The position numbers and the translations under genes are program-made. Source: Trebonia sp963767685 (lineage in GTDB: Bacteria > Actinomycetota > Actinomycetes > Streptosporangiales > Streptosporangiaceae). From it: 64,000 nucleotides of DNA. The stretch's first letter is position 1, and each line of letters starts with the position of its first letter. Where the stretch lies: assembly GCA_963767685.1 (NCBI GenBank), contig CAVYEZ010000008.1, forward strand, positions 62,001 to 126,000, read 5' to 3'. Below are positions 1-7,624 of the stretch, one piece after another. The notes under the pieces are model-generated. The model searched no databases. It worked only from the letters and a program-made list of their open reading frames with translations, and had not been told where the DNA came from.

Positions 1-110
1 CCATGCTCGCGCAACGTGCGCCCGAGCTCGTAGGGATGCATGGGCTGCTGGGTCAGGCAGGACAGCACCGCCAGCGCGAGCAGGTTGCCGACCTTGCGCT
101 TGCCGGTCAT
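1..110 (-). CDS. PadR-family transcriptional regulator (N-terminal fragment, cut by window edge)
   Basis: Only the first 36 or so codons lie in the window; the rest runs off the left edge. The translation begins MTGKRKVGNLLALAVLSCL and continues into QQPMHPYELGRTLREHG, which is the start of the PadR winged-helix domain: a hydrophobic first helix, then the HPYEL turn. PadR proteins are dimeric repressors that usually sense small molecules or cell-envelope stress. An AAGGA ribosome site lies about 7 bases before the ATG. The gene follows the 138-611 gene by 27 bases on the same strand, so the two are probably co-transcribed from the promoter region that carries the palindrome at 656-679. Inference: the regulator represses its own two-gene operon. 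Confidence 0.8.
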   Translation of the reverse strand, partial: MTGKRKVGNLLALAVLSCLTQQPMHPYELGRTLREH

Positions 111-137
111 CGTGTCATCCTTGGCGCCGACGGGGCA

Positions 138-611
138 TCAGGCGTCGCGAGCCGGGTCGTCTAGGGTCGGCACGCCGCCCTGGGCGTGAGCGCGCCGGGC
201 ATCGGCGAGGTATTCCCGCGTGCACATCGCCGAAAGCCGGGCCATCCCGCCGCTGTGGACCCGGACCTCGCCATGGCGGGCCTGCCCCGTCAGGCGGATC
301 CGGCGGCCGGTACCCGAGGGGTTGTGGTGGTAGGTCTGCTTGACCTTCCCCCGCCCCGTCCAGGCCAGGTCCCATGAGTCGATGACGGTGTCCTCCGCCA
401 CCAGCAGCTTGATCGTCGCGTGGTCCACGTCGAGGTTGACCTCGATGTCACCGTCGGGAATCAGCGGCGACCGCAGGTCGATCACGACCTGGCCGTGCCT
501 GGCCCGGACCTGGAAGAAGCGGGCGGTGGTCCAGGCGCCCAGCCGCTTCTGCGAGCTGTGGTCGGCGTGAATCTGGATCGGGCTGGCGGTGGCGAGGTTC
601 TGCGTGTTCAC
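138..611 (-). CDS. Conserved hypothetical protein upstream of padR
   Basis: A 157-residue protein read from a GTG preceded by a purine-rich GGAAGGAAG ribosome site. I do not recognise a characterised family. Residues about 25-125 alternate short hydrophobic and charged stretches (for example GQVVIDLRSPLI and DTVIDSWDLAWTG), suggesting a beta-rich domain reminiscent of the DUF4097/putative-adhesin fold often found beside PadR regulators. There is no signal peptide or membrane segment. The gene is the first of a likely two-gene operon with the padR fragment downstream, so it may be the controlled partner or an accessory of that regulator. Codon use matches its neighbours. Confidence 0.6.
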   Translation of the reverse strand: MNTQNLATASPIQIHADHSSQKRLGAWTTARFFQVRARHGQVVIDLRSPLIPDGDIEVNLDVDHATIKLLVAEDTVIDSWDLAWTGRGKVKQTYHHNPSGTGRRIRLTGQARHGEVRVHSGGMARLSAMCTREYLADARRAHAQGGVPTLDDPARDA

Positions 612-655
612 CGGGAGCTTCCTTCCTTCTGGCCATGCTTGGCTGTTGTCAGAAT

Positions 656-679
656 TGATTATTCAGGACTGAATAGTCA
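656..679. promoter_or_regulatory. 24-bp imperfect palindrome, candidate PadR operator
   Basis: TATTCAG at 660-666 and CTGAATA at 669-675 are perfect inverted arms around a GA centre. After one mismatch on each side they extend to TGA at 656-658 and TCA at 677-679. It lies 45-68 bases upstream of the GTG of the 138-611 gene and is AT-rich against a very GC-rich background, as expected for an operator overlapping a promoter. Assignment to PadR is inference from position. Confidence 0.55.
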
Positions 680-920
680 ATGTCAACTAATCGGCCACGA
701 GCATCGGCCTGCGGCCGGCAGAGCGGGCGCAGAGCGGTAGGGCCGAAACGTCCACATGGACCTCCATGACCTGGTGGAGCAAGGCGTCCGCGCCGGGCGC
801 GTTTAACAGGCTCCTCCAGCGCGCGCATCATCGACGGGAAAGCGGAGGCATGCTGGTATCCCTGAAGCGGGCCCGGGGCGTCGTCAGTCGCAAGACAGTG
901 GTGCATCCTAGCGCGACTAC

Positions 921-933
921 ACTTAATATAAGT
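921..933. promoter_or_regulatory. 13-bp palindrome just upstream of the ATPase gene
   Basis: ACTTA at 921-925 and TAAGT at 929-933 flank an ATA centre, 22 bases before the ATG at 956. The AT-rich block also contains TATAAG at 927-932, a possible -10 element. It could be an autoregulatory site or simply the promoter; no regulator can be assigned. Confidence 0.35.
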
Positions 934-955
934 ACAGTCGAGCTAGCGAGGATGG

Positions 956-2497
956 ATGCCGGATAGCGGGCGGCTAGACAAGCCGGCGGATGTTTTCGAC
1001 CGTGACGCGGAGTGGGATGACCTGACCGACTTCGTGGGTTCGCCGTCGCCTGGGCTGCGGATCGCTGTGGTCTACGGCCGGCGTAGGCAAGGCAAGTCCT
1101 ATCTGCTCCGTCGACTCGCTGACGCCGTTGGCGGGCTATATCACCTGGCCACCGAACAGGCGGAGCCCGTCTCGCTGCGCCGGTTCGCTAACTCGCTCGC
1201 GGCCTGGGCCGGGTTGTCGGCCGGCTCCTTTGGGTTCGGCGACTGGGAGCGGGCGCTGCGGACGGCCATGGAGGTACTGAGCGCGCGTGCTCGTTCTGGA
1301 CCATATTCCGATCTGCCTGCGCTGCTGGTCCTCGATGAGTTTCCCTATTTGTCGCAGGAAGCCCCTGGACTGCCATCGATCGTGCAATCTCTGTACGACA
1401 GCTTGGGGCCGGGAGCCGCGGAGCCGGGAGGCGAGGGGGCGCTGCGCCTGATCCTCTGTGGATCGGCGATATCGGTCATGGGTGACCTGCTGTCCGGGAC
1501 TAAGGCGCTGCGGGGCCGGGCCGCGCTCGAACTGCGGGTCCGGCCGTTTGGCTATCGCGACGCCAGAGAGTACTGGGGAATCGGCACCCCGGCCGCGGCC
1601 TGCGCGCACAACGCCATCGTCGGCGGCACACCCGGCTACCGGGAACTCGTGCCCGACCCGCGCGTTCCCGAGGATCCCGATCGGCTTGGCCATTGGCTGG
1701 CGCGGAACGTCCTGCGGCCGTCCATGCCGCTGTTCGATGAGGCTCGCCGCGTGGTGCACGAGGATCCGCGTATCCGCGACACCGCCGCTTACAGTTCGGT
1801 CCTGGCGGCCGTAGCGGCCGGGGAGTCCTCGCCGACAAAAATCGGTGGTCTTCTCGGTCGGCCCGCCACTTCGCTGGCGCATCAGCTGTCCACGCTGGCC
1901 TCAGCTGGTTTCATTGACCGCCGTCATGATCTCCTGCTAGACCGACGTCCTGTCGTAACGGTTGCGGACCCAATGGTGCGGTTTCACCAGCTGGTCATCG
2001 AGCCTTACCAAGCCGACCTGGAGGCAGGACGGGGGTCGCAGGTCTGGGCGGAGGCGGCGCATACCGTGGAATCCAAGATCTACGGGCCGCACTTTGAAGC
2101 GCTGGCAGCCGAGTGGGTCGCCCGATACGCGGCTGCCGAGGCAGGCCTTGTGGTCGGCCCCGTCGGGCAGACCGTCATCGCCTGCCGAGAGCACAAGACC
2201 GGACACGAGATCGATGTCCTGGCACTTGCCCGTAGTGCTCGGCCACGGGTCCCAGGCACTCCAGTCGCGTTTGTCGGCGAGGCCAAGCACCGCGATCGCC
2301 GACCCGGCCTGGCCGAGCTCCGCAGCCTCCAACACCGACGCGAGCTCCTTACGGCCGCAGGACATGACGCTTCCGATGCCGTACTGGGTCTCTTCAGCAC
2401 GACCGGCTTCACCGAGGATCTCCAGGCAGAAGCCGCCAACAGCCGCGGCGGTATCCTCCTCGTCCCGCTGGAAATGCTTTACGGCCAGCCCGCGTAG
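956..2497 (+). CDS. AAA-type ATPase with C-terminal DUF234-like nuclease domain
   Basis: A 513-residue soluble protein of the archaeal-ATPase/DUF234 group. The P-loop GRRRQGKS is at residues 41-48 and the Walker B strand LLVLDEF at 123-129. A winged-helix segment follows (TKIGGLLGRPATSLAHQL region, about 290-340). The C-terminal third ends in a PD-(D/E)XK-like signature: HEIDVLALA with D420, then GEAKH with E442 and K444. Members of this family are widespread, poorly characterised, and proposed to act on nucleic acids or in mobile-element or defence contexts; the function here is not known. The ATG at 956 is chosen because GAGG precedes it; an ATG at 952 is out of frame. It stands alone, divergent from the padR operon. 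Confidence 0.8.
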   Translation: MPDSGRLDKPADVFDRDAEWDDLTDFVGSPSPGLRIAVVYGRRRQGKSYLLRRLADAVGGLYHLATEQAEPVSLRRFANSLAAWAGLSAGSFGFGDWERALRTAMEVLSARARSGPYSDLPALLVLDEFPYLSQEAPGLPSIVQSLYDSLGPGAAEPGGEGALRLILCGSAISVMGDLLSGTKALRGRAALELRVRPFGYRDAREYWGIGTPAAACAHNAIVGGTPGYRELVPDPRVPEDPDRLGHWLARNVLRPSMPLFDEARRVVHEDPRIRDTAAYSSVLAAVAAGESSPTKIGGLLGRPATSLAHQLSTLASAGFIDRRHDLLLDRRPVVTVADPMVRFHQLVIEPYQADLEAGRGSQVWAEAAHTVESKIYGPHFEALAAEWVARYAAAEAGLVVGPVGQTVIACREHKTGHEIDVLALARSARPRVPGTPVAFVGEAKHRDRRPGLAELRSLQHRRELLTAAGHDASDAVLGLFSTTGFTEDLQAEAANSRGGILLVPLEMLYGQPA

Positions 2498-2617
2498 CCC
2501 GGTGGGGCATGCGTCAGCGGAGGCTGCAGCCAGGAGTCTTCCGTACGGCTAACTGTGGCAGGATTGGTGGGGTTTTCGTCATTGCTGCCATGAGCGGCGC
2601 TCGCCAGACTTGGACGC

Positions 2618-3611
2618 GTGCGAACAGTACTGATCGTCTTGTTCGACGGCGTGCAGTCGCTCGACGTCACCGGCCCGCTTGAGGTTTTCGCCGACGCCAG
2701 CGACCACCAGGGCGAGCGCGCCTACCGGGTGCGCACCGCGAGCCTCGGCGGTGCGCCAGGTCCGCACGACGAGCGGGCTGGCGATCACCCCGGACGGCGA
2801 CCTGCGCGACCAGGACCAGGCGGCCCCGCCCGACCTGCTGATCGTCCCGGGCGGCGAGGGCGCCCGGCGCCGGGACCCGGATCTCGTCGCCTGGATCCGC
2901 GACGGCGCGCCGCGGGCGCGGCGCGTCGCCTCGGTCTGCACCGGCGCGTTCGTCCTCGCCGCGGCCGGCCTGCTCGACGGCAGGCGCGCGACCACCCACT
3001 GGTCGCGGTGCGAGGTCCTGCGGGACCAGTACCCGGCCGTCGAGGTCGACCCCGACCCGATCTTCGTCAGGGACGGGACCGTCGCCACCTCCGCCGGCAT
3101 CACCGCCGGCATCGACCTGGCGCTCGCCCTCGTCGAGGACGACCTCGGCCGGGACGAGGCGCTCGCCGTCGCCCGCGCCCTCGTCGTCTTCCTGCGCCGC
3201 CCCGGCAACCAGGCCCAGTTCAGCGCCCAGCTGTCCGCCCAGGTGGCCAGCCGCGCGCCGCTGCGGGACGTGCAGCAGTGGATCGCCGAGCACCCGGCCG
3301 GCGACCTGTCCGTCGAGGCGCTCGCGGAGAAGGCCAGCCTGTCACCGCGCCACTTCGCCCGCGCGTTCGCCGCCGAGGTCGGCATGCCGCCCGGCCGGTA
3401 CGTCGAGCGGACCCGGCTGGAGGCCGCCCGCCGTCACCTGGAGGACAGCGCCGAAGGCATCGAGCAGACCGCCCGTGCCTGCGGCTACCGCACCCCCGAG
3501 GCCATGCGCCGCGCATTCATCGAGGCCCTCGGCGTGAGCCCCGCCGAGTACCGCCGCCGGTTCCGTCCCATCTCAAAGGAGCATCATGCAGATCGTCATC
3601 GCGTTGTTTGA
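2618..3611 (+). CDS. GlxA-type regulator, DJ-1/PfpI domain plus AraC helix-turn-helix (disrupted by one frameshift)
   Basis: The first 46 or so codons (MRTVLIVLFDGVQSLDVTGP...) are in one frame and the rest (VRTTSGLAITPDGDL onward) in the next. Removing one base near 2757-2760 restores a single protein of about 330 residues. The N-terminal half is a DJ-1/PfpI domain with the nucleophile-elbow motif SVCTGAFVLAAAGLL. The C-terminal 100 residues are an AraC HTH: LSVEALAEKASLSPRHFARA, then the second helix pair ending GVSPAEYRRRF. This is the GlxA/FtrA class of transcription activators. The break is probably a sequence error. The stop overlaps the next gene by 26 bases, indicating an operon with the neighbouring DJ-1 protein, a common arrangement. 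Confidence 0.8.
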
Positions 3612-4228
3612 CCGCTTCACCGCGCTCGACGCCATCGGCCCGCACCAGGTACTGCATCACCTGAGCGATGCCGACGTAATCTTTGCCTCCGAACGGGTGC
3701 ATGGTGTCTCGCGATGAGTCCCGCACTCTCACGCTGCAGGCGCAGGCCAGCTACGCGGACGTGCCGCGTCCCGACATCATCGTCGTCCCCGGCGGGCCTG
3801 GCCAGGCCGGCCAGATGACCGCGGGGCCGCTGCAGGACTGGCTCATCGAGGCGGACAAGACCAGCACGTGGACGACCTCCGTGTGCACGGGGTCGCTCAT
3901 CCTGGCGGGGGCGGGCCTGCTCAAGGACAGGAAGGCCACCACCTACTGGCAGGCCCAGGAGGAGCTTGGCCGCCTCGGCGCGACCCCGCGGCCGGGGGAG
4001 CGGTACGTCTTCGACGGCAAGTACGTCACGGCCGCGGGCGTCTCGGCCGGGATTGACATGGCGCTGGCCCTCGCGGGCCGCGTGGCCGGCGACGCGGAAG
4101 CCGAGCGCATCCAGCTCGCTATCGAGTACGACCCGCGCCCCCCGTACCAGTCAGGCTCGCCCGCCACCGCCCGGCCGGAGGTCGTCGCGCAGATGATGGC
4201 CGGCAGCCGCTTCGCCCGCCAGGGCTAG
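3586..4228 (+). CDS. DJ-1/PfpI family protein (disrupted by one frameshift)
   Basis: The ATG at 3586 follows an AAAGGAG ribosome site and starts MQIVIALFDRFTALDAIGP. The frame then stops at a TGA near 3714, while the next frame carries the rest (DESRTLTLQAQASYADVPRP and onward). Deleting one base near 3695-3710 gives about 213 residues. The family motif SVCTGSLILAGAGLLK holds the expected cysteine, and RPDIIVVPGG is the strand before it. It resembles the stand-alone glutamine-amidotransferase-like domains (isonitrile hydratase or protease-like) found beside GlxA regulators; the actual substrate is unknown. It is translationally coupled to the upstream regulator. Confidence 0.8.
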
Positions 4229-4605
4229 GCGGCCTCGGCGAACACGGCCAGCGCGACCTGGTAGCTGTCGAAGGCGCGGGCCGCGCCCGCGTAGGCCGCC
4301 AGGTGGATGAACAGCTCGACGATCTCTTCCTTGGTCACGCCGGAGTGCAGCGCGATGCGCAGTTGGCCGCGGAGCGGCTCGTGGGTACCGAGCGTGGCGG
4401 CGATCGCCACGGAGATCAGCGCCCGGCTGCGGTCGTCGAGACCCTCCCTGGGCCATGACGCGCCGAAGGTGGCGACGGTGGCGAGCCGCCGGAAGTCCTT
4501 CCCGACGGCGGGCTCGCCATCGGCGAGCGGCAGGCTGAGCGGCTGGCCGAGCAGCCGCCCGGCCGTCGCAAGCGCCCGCCGGTAGTCAGTATCTCCCGCA
4601 CTCAC
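4225..4605 (-). CDS. Carboxymuconolactone decarboxylase (CMD) family protein
   Basis: About 126 residues from a GTG at 4605; longer upstream extensions of the frame do not look coding. The core RSRALISVAIAATLGTHEPL followed by ALHSGVTKEEIVELFIHLA and YAGAARAFDSYQVA is typical of the PcaC/CMD all-helical fold. Some members decarboxylate gamma-carboxymuconolactone in the beta-ketoadipate pathway; others are AhpD-like peroxidases with a CxxC pair. No CxxC is present here, so the decarboxylase-like branch is more likely. The gene converges with the DJ-1 gene and overlaps its stop by 4 bases. There are no other aromatic-catabolism genes nearby. Confidence 0.78.
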   Translation of the reverse strand: MSAGDTDYRRALATAGRLLGQPLSLPLADGEPAVGKDFRRLATVATFGASWPREGLDDRSRALISVAIAATLGTHEPLRGQLRIALHSGVTKEEIVELFIHLAAYAGAARAFDSYQVALAVFAEAA

Positions 4606-4797
4606 GCCGGCGCGGTCTGGCAGATGGCCAACCCGGTGCCGGCCCTTGCCGAGCTCTACGCCTCCGACCCCGCGCTGGCCCGTGCTTGCGTCGACCTGAC
4701 TCCCCGGCTGCGCCGGACCGCGGAAATCCTGCTCGCGGGCATGATCGCCAGCAGGCCGCGAGCCGGTGACGATGCGCGCGCATCTAATCACTTGTAA
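4606..4797 (+). pseudogene. Possible C-terminal remnant of a TetR-like regulator
   Basis: On the plus strand, directly upstream of the CMD gene, one frame reads GAVWQMANPVPALAELYASD, then LARACVDLTPRLRRTAEILL and stops at the TAA at 4795. The amino-acid composition and helical pattern resemble the ligand-domain end of a TetR-family regulator. No start codon or DNA-binding domain precedes it, because the DNA to the left is the CMD gene. It may be a deletion remnant. This rests on pattern alone. Confidence 0.3.
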
Positions 4798-4820
4798 TTA
4801 TCTGATTTGCAAGTGATTAG
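4784..4820. promoter_or_regulatory. Inverted repeat with 11-bp perfect arms
   Basis: CTAATCACTTG at 4784-4794 and CAAGTGATTAG at 4810-4820 are perfect inverted arms around a 15-base AT-rich spacer. There is no T-run after either arm, so an operator is more likely than a terminator. It lies between the CMD gene and the promoter block of the first lipoprotein gene. Confidence 0.5.
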
Positions 4821-4918
4821 CCCGGCCCGGGCGAGGCGCCGGGGCCGGGGCCGCGCCGTCCGGGCCGCCCGGCGGTCGACTGGGACAAGTGGTACGCATC
4901 ACACAACAATTCCCCGTA

Positions 4919-4961
4919 GGCATCCAATCCAGGTTCGTCCTTCGTCCGTACCTGTATCGAC
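4919..4961 (+). promoter_or_regulatory. Candidate ECF-sigma promoter of the first lipoprotein gene
   Basis: GGCATCCAATCC at 4919-4930 and CCGTACCTGTATCGAC at 4946-4961 are separated by 15 bases. The same two blocks, with similar spacing, precede the paralogous lipoprotein gene (7530-7573). Conservation across otherwise diverged upstream DNA, together with an ECF sigma gene in the same cluster, suggests these are -35 and -10 elements. The assignment to that sigma factor is inference; the pattern loosely recalls the CCATCC/CCGAAT type reported for mycobacterial SigK. Confidence 0.55.
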
Positions 4962-5020
4962 ACCCAGTTGGGGGAGCAGGACTGGCGCGGCACAACCGCG
5001 CTAGACAGGAGACGAAAACG

Positions 5021-5671
5021 ATGTGGAACGCCAAGGTGAAGCGGATGCCGGTGGCGGCGAGGCTGGCCGCGGGGGTAACCGGCGCGGTTGGCGTGGCGCT
5101 GCTGGCCGCCGCGTGCTCTAGCGGGGGCAGCAGTAGCAGCACCGGGGCGGCGAGCGGCTCGCCGGCGGGGGCGTCGTCCTCGGGCAGCGCGGCCGCGAGC
5201 GGGTCGGGCAAGACGGTCATCACGACCGCCTCGGCATCAGGGAGCACCTTCTTGACCGACGGCTCGGGCCGGGCCGTGTACCTGTGGGCCAAGGACACCG
5301 GCGACGTGTCCACGTGCACGGGGGCGTGCGCGGGCGCGTGGCCGCCGGTGACGGCCAGCGGCACGGTGACGGCGTCCGGCAGCGCGAAGGCCAGCGACCT
5401 GGGCACGATCACCCGCTCGGACGGCACCAAGCAGGTGACCTATGACGGGCACCCGCTGTACTACTTCGCGGGCGACTCGGGCCCGGGGACGGCCACCGGG
5501 CAGGGCAGCGACAACTTCGGGGCCAAGTGGTGGCTGGTCGCGCCCAGCGGCAGTGACATCACCGGGACCGTGGCCTCGTTCAGCGTGGGCGGGTCCGGCT
5601 CGAGCGGGTCCGGTGCGTCCACGCCGGCCCCCGCGGGCAGCTCGTCGAGCGCGGGCGGTGGCTGGAGCTGA
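5021..5671 (+). CDS. Secreted lipoprotein with Lipoprotein_15 (COG4315) repeats, copy 1
   Basis: A 216-residue predicted lipoprotein. The ATG at 5021 follows AGGAG. A lipoprotein signal peptide ends in the lipobox LLAAACSSGG, and a Ser/Gly/Ala-rich tether follows. The body has two copies of the secreted repeat: the first around GRAVYLWAKDTG followed by CTGACAGAWPPV, the second around HPLYYFAGDSGPG. The C-terminus is again low-complexity Ser/Gly. Family members are surface-exposed proteins of unknown biochemistry; the paired cysteines and aromatic residues have led to suggestions of metal or redox roles, which is unproven. It is paralogous to the 7625-8245 gene and shares its promoter block. 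Confidence 0.85.
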   Translation: MWNAKVKRMPVAARLAAGVTGAVGVALLAAACSSGGSSSSTGAASGSPAGASSSGSAAASGSGKTVITTASASGSTFLTDGSGRAVYLWAKDTGDVSTCTGACAGAWPPVTASGTVTASGSAKASDLGTITRSDGTKQVTYDGHPLYYFAGDSGPGTATGQGSDNFGAKWWLVAPSGSDITGTVASFSVGGSGSSGSGASTPAPAGSSSSAGGGWS

Positions 5672-5707
5672 CCAGGCGATCGACCACCAGCGATCGGTGA
5701 CACAGCG

Positions 5708-6961
5708 ATGACGACGTTCCTCGCCCGCATGCTGGGCAGCGGAGCCGACCAGACCCGGCCCGAGGGGGGTGCCGCAGCTACCCTCCTCGGGCCGGCCAGG
5801 CCGATCGGCCAGTGGGCCTTCGCCGGGGTGGCGGTCACGTCCCTCGGCGGGCCGCTGGCGCTGGCGGCGCTCTACGCGCCGTCGATCGCGGGCGGCGCGT
5901 CCTCCTCGGCCGGGCTCGCGATGGTCGCGGCGGCCGTCGTGTTCGGCTTCCCGCTGGCCATCTGGTTCGGGTACGCGAGGCACATGAGCAGCGCCGGCGG
6001 CCTGTACTCGTTCACCGAGGCGGCCGCGGGCCGCCGGGTCGCCATGGTCCAGGCCGGACTGTGGGCACTGAGCTACCTGCTGTACCTCGTGTACACCACG
6101 GCGCAGATCGTCTACGACACGCTGCCCGCCGTGCTGCCCGGCGAGGTCAGGTACCAGACGCCGCTCGAGGTCGGCATCCCGGTCGTGCTCGCCGGGGTGA
6201 TGATCGCGGGCCGCCGGGCCACGCTGCTCGTCATCGGGCTACTGGCGGCCGGGCAGCTGGCGCTCGCGGGGGCGTTGTCCGGCGTGACGCTGGCGAACGT
6301 GTCAACACCGGCGGGAAGCTTCGGCGCGTCCGCGCCCGCCGGATCGCTCGCCATCGCGAGCGGGCAGACCGCGCTGCTCTACATCTGCGGCAGCCTGCCG
6401 TTCTTCCTCGGCGGTGAGCTTGGCGGCGACCTGCGCCAGGCGTTCCGCGTCACGCGGCGCGGCCTGCTTGGCGCTTACATCGCCACCGTCGTCGTCATCA
6501 TCGCCGCTGTCGCGCCGCTGGCCGCGGACCCGGGGCTGACTCAGGGGGCGATCCCGGGGATGTCGGTGGCGCAGCGCTTCGTCGGGCACGGCTTCGCCCT
6601 CACGGTGGGGATCGGGGTGGCGGTCAGCGTGGCCGGGGTCATCCTGGTGGAGTACCTGGCGCTGAGCCGGCTGACCGTCGCGGTGACCGCGTGGCCGCTG
6701 CGCCGGGTCATCGTCGGCATCGGCGTCATCATGGTGGTCGCCGGGCCGGTGCTGCTCATCAACCCGGACCGGATCTACGACACCCTGCTCACGCCGTCGC
6801 TGTTCGCGCTGTGGCTCAGCCAGCTCGTCACCTTCGCCGTCTACCCGCAGTTCGTTGCCAAGCGGGGCGGCCGGATGCTGCCCGCCTTGGTGCTGGCGGC
6901 AGGGGCGTCCGCCCTGGCCATCTACGGCCTGTGGACGACGATCCAGACCTCAACGATCTAA
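5708..6961 (+). CDS. APC-superfamily permease
   Basis: A 417-residue integral membrane protein with about twelve hydrophobic segments. The first begins after an N-terminal cytoplasmic stretch at GQWAFAGVAVTSLGG, whose small-residue pattern matches TM1 of amino acid-polyamine-organocation transporters. Substrate cannot be told from sequence. It starts 36 bases after the lipoprotein gene and is followed 27 bases later by the small membrane protein, so the three form a plausible operon. The second copy of the module lacks this transporter, so it is either an insertion into copy 1 or a loss from copy 2. Confidence 0.75.
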   Translation: MTTFLARMLGSGADQTRPEGGAAATLLGPARPIGQWAFAGVAVTSLGGPLALAALYAPSIAGGASSSAGLAMVAAAVVFGFPLAIWFGYARHMSSAGGLYSFTEAAAGRRVAMVQAGLWALSYLLYLVYTTAQIVYDTLPAVLPGEVRYQTPLEVGIPVVLAGVMIAGRRATLLVIGLLAAGQLALAGALSGVTLANVSTPAGSFGASAPAGSLAIASGQTALLYICGSLPFFLGGELGGDLRQAFRVTRRGLLGAYIATVVVIIAAVAPLAADPGLTQGAIPGMSVAQRFVGHGFALTVGIGVAVSVAGVILVEYLALSRLTVAVTAWPLRRVIVGIGVIMVVAGPVLLINPDRIYDTLLTPSLFALWLSQLVTFAVYPQFVAKRGGRMLPALVLAAGASALAIYGLWTTIQTSTI

Positions 6962-6988
6962 CTTCTCTAACACGCCTTAGGAGGCGTC

Positions 6989-7471
6989 ATGTTTAACCGC
7001 GAGAGCGTTATCAGGTTCCTGCTCCGCAGGCCGGGGGCGCTGCAGTCGCGGATCGCCCGCTGGACAGTCCTCGTGCTTGGAGGGATCGGTGCCGGTTTCC
7101 TCGTGTGGTCCGGCGTGATCCACCTGATGCTGTGGTCGGACGGCTACAAGGACATCAGCGTCATCGGGCCGCTCTTCCTGGTTCAGGGCATCGCGACCAT
7201 CCTGCTGGCGGTGGCGATCGTGGCCTTCCGGTGGCTGGCGCTGCTCGCGGCCGGCGCGGTGGCCGGCGCGGCGACCGCGGTCGGCCTGCTGCTCAGCGTG
7301 AACGTCGGGCTGTTCGGCTATACCGAGAGCCTGGCCGTCCCGTACGCGGAGCTTTCCCTCGCCGTGGAGTTCACCGCCGCCTTCGTGCTGCTGGTCGCCG
7401 CGTGCGTGCTCGCACTCGCCGCGCCGGTCCGGGCGGCGGGCAAGCCCGCGCCGGTGCTGTCAAGGATCTGA
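6989..7471 (+). CDS. Small four-helix membrane protein, copy 1
   Basis: 160 residues with a basic N-terminus (MFNRESVIRFLLRRPGAL) and four predicted membrane segments, the first around LVLGGIGAGFLVWSGVIHLM and the last near the C-terminus. The extracellular loop WSDGYKDISVIGPLFLVQ is identical in the paralogue at 8282-8767. A good AGGAGG-type ribosome site precedes the ATG. I do not recognise a characterised family; size and topology resemble DoxX/MauE-like proteins. It always follows a Lipoprotein_15 gene here, so the two products may act together at the membrane. Confidence 0.75.
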   Translation: MFNRESVIRFLLRRPGALQSRIARWTVLVLGGIGAGFLVWSGVIHLMLWSDGYKDISVIGPLFLVQGIATILLAVAIVAFRWLALLAAGAVAGAATAVGLLLSVNVGLFGYTESLAVPYAELSLAVEFTAAFVLLVAACVLALAAPVRAAGKPAPVLSRI

Positions 7472-7529
7472 GGCGCGCGCAGAATAGGAACCACGGGAAC
7501 GTGGCCCGGATCACAGTTGTTTGCCTCGC

Positions 7530-7573
7530 GGCATCCAATCCGCCTTCGTGCTTCGCCCCGTACCTGTATCGAC
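7530..7573 (+). promoter_or_regulatory. Candidate ECF-sigma promoter of the second lipoprotein gene
   Basis: GGCATCCAATCC at 7530-7541 and CCGTACCTGTATCGAC at 7558-7573, spaced by 16 bases, repeat the block found upstream of the first lipoprotein gene. Downstream, ACTGGCGCGGCAC and a GGAG ribosome site are also shared, so the whole 5' leader was duplicated with the gene. Confidence 0.55.
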
Positions 7574-7624
7574 CCCCTGGGGGGAACTGGCGCGGCACGG
7601 CCGTCCTGGATGGAGAAGAACACG

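Noticed and set aside
649..906. ORF between the padR operon and the ATPase gene
   Set aside because: It spans the palindromic promoter region, has no ribosome site and no family pattern.
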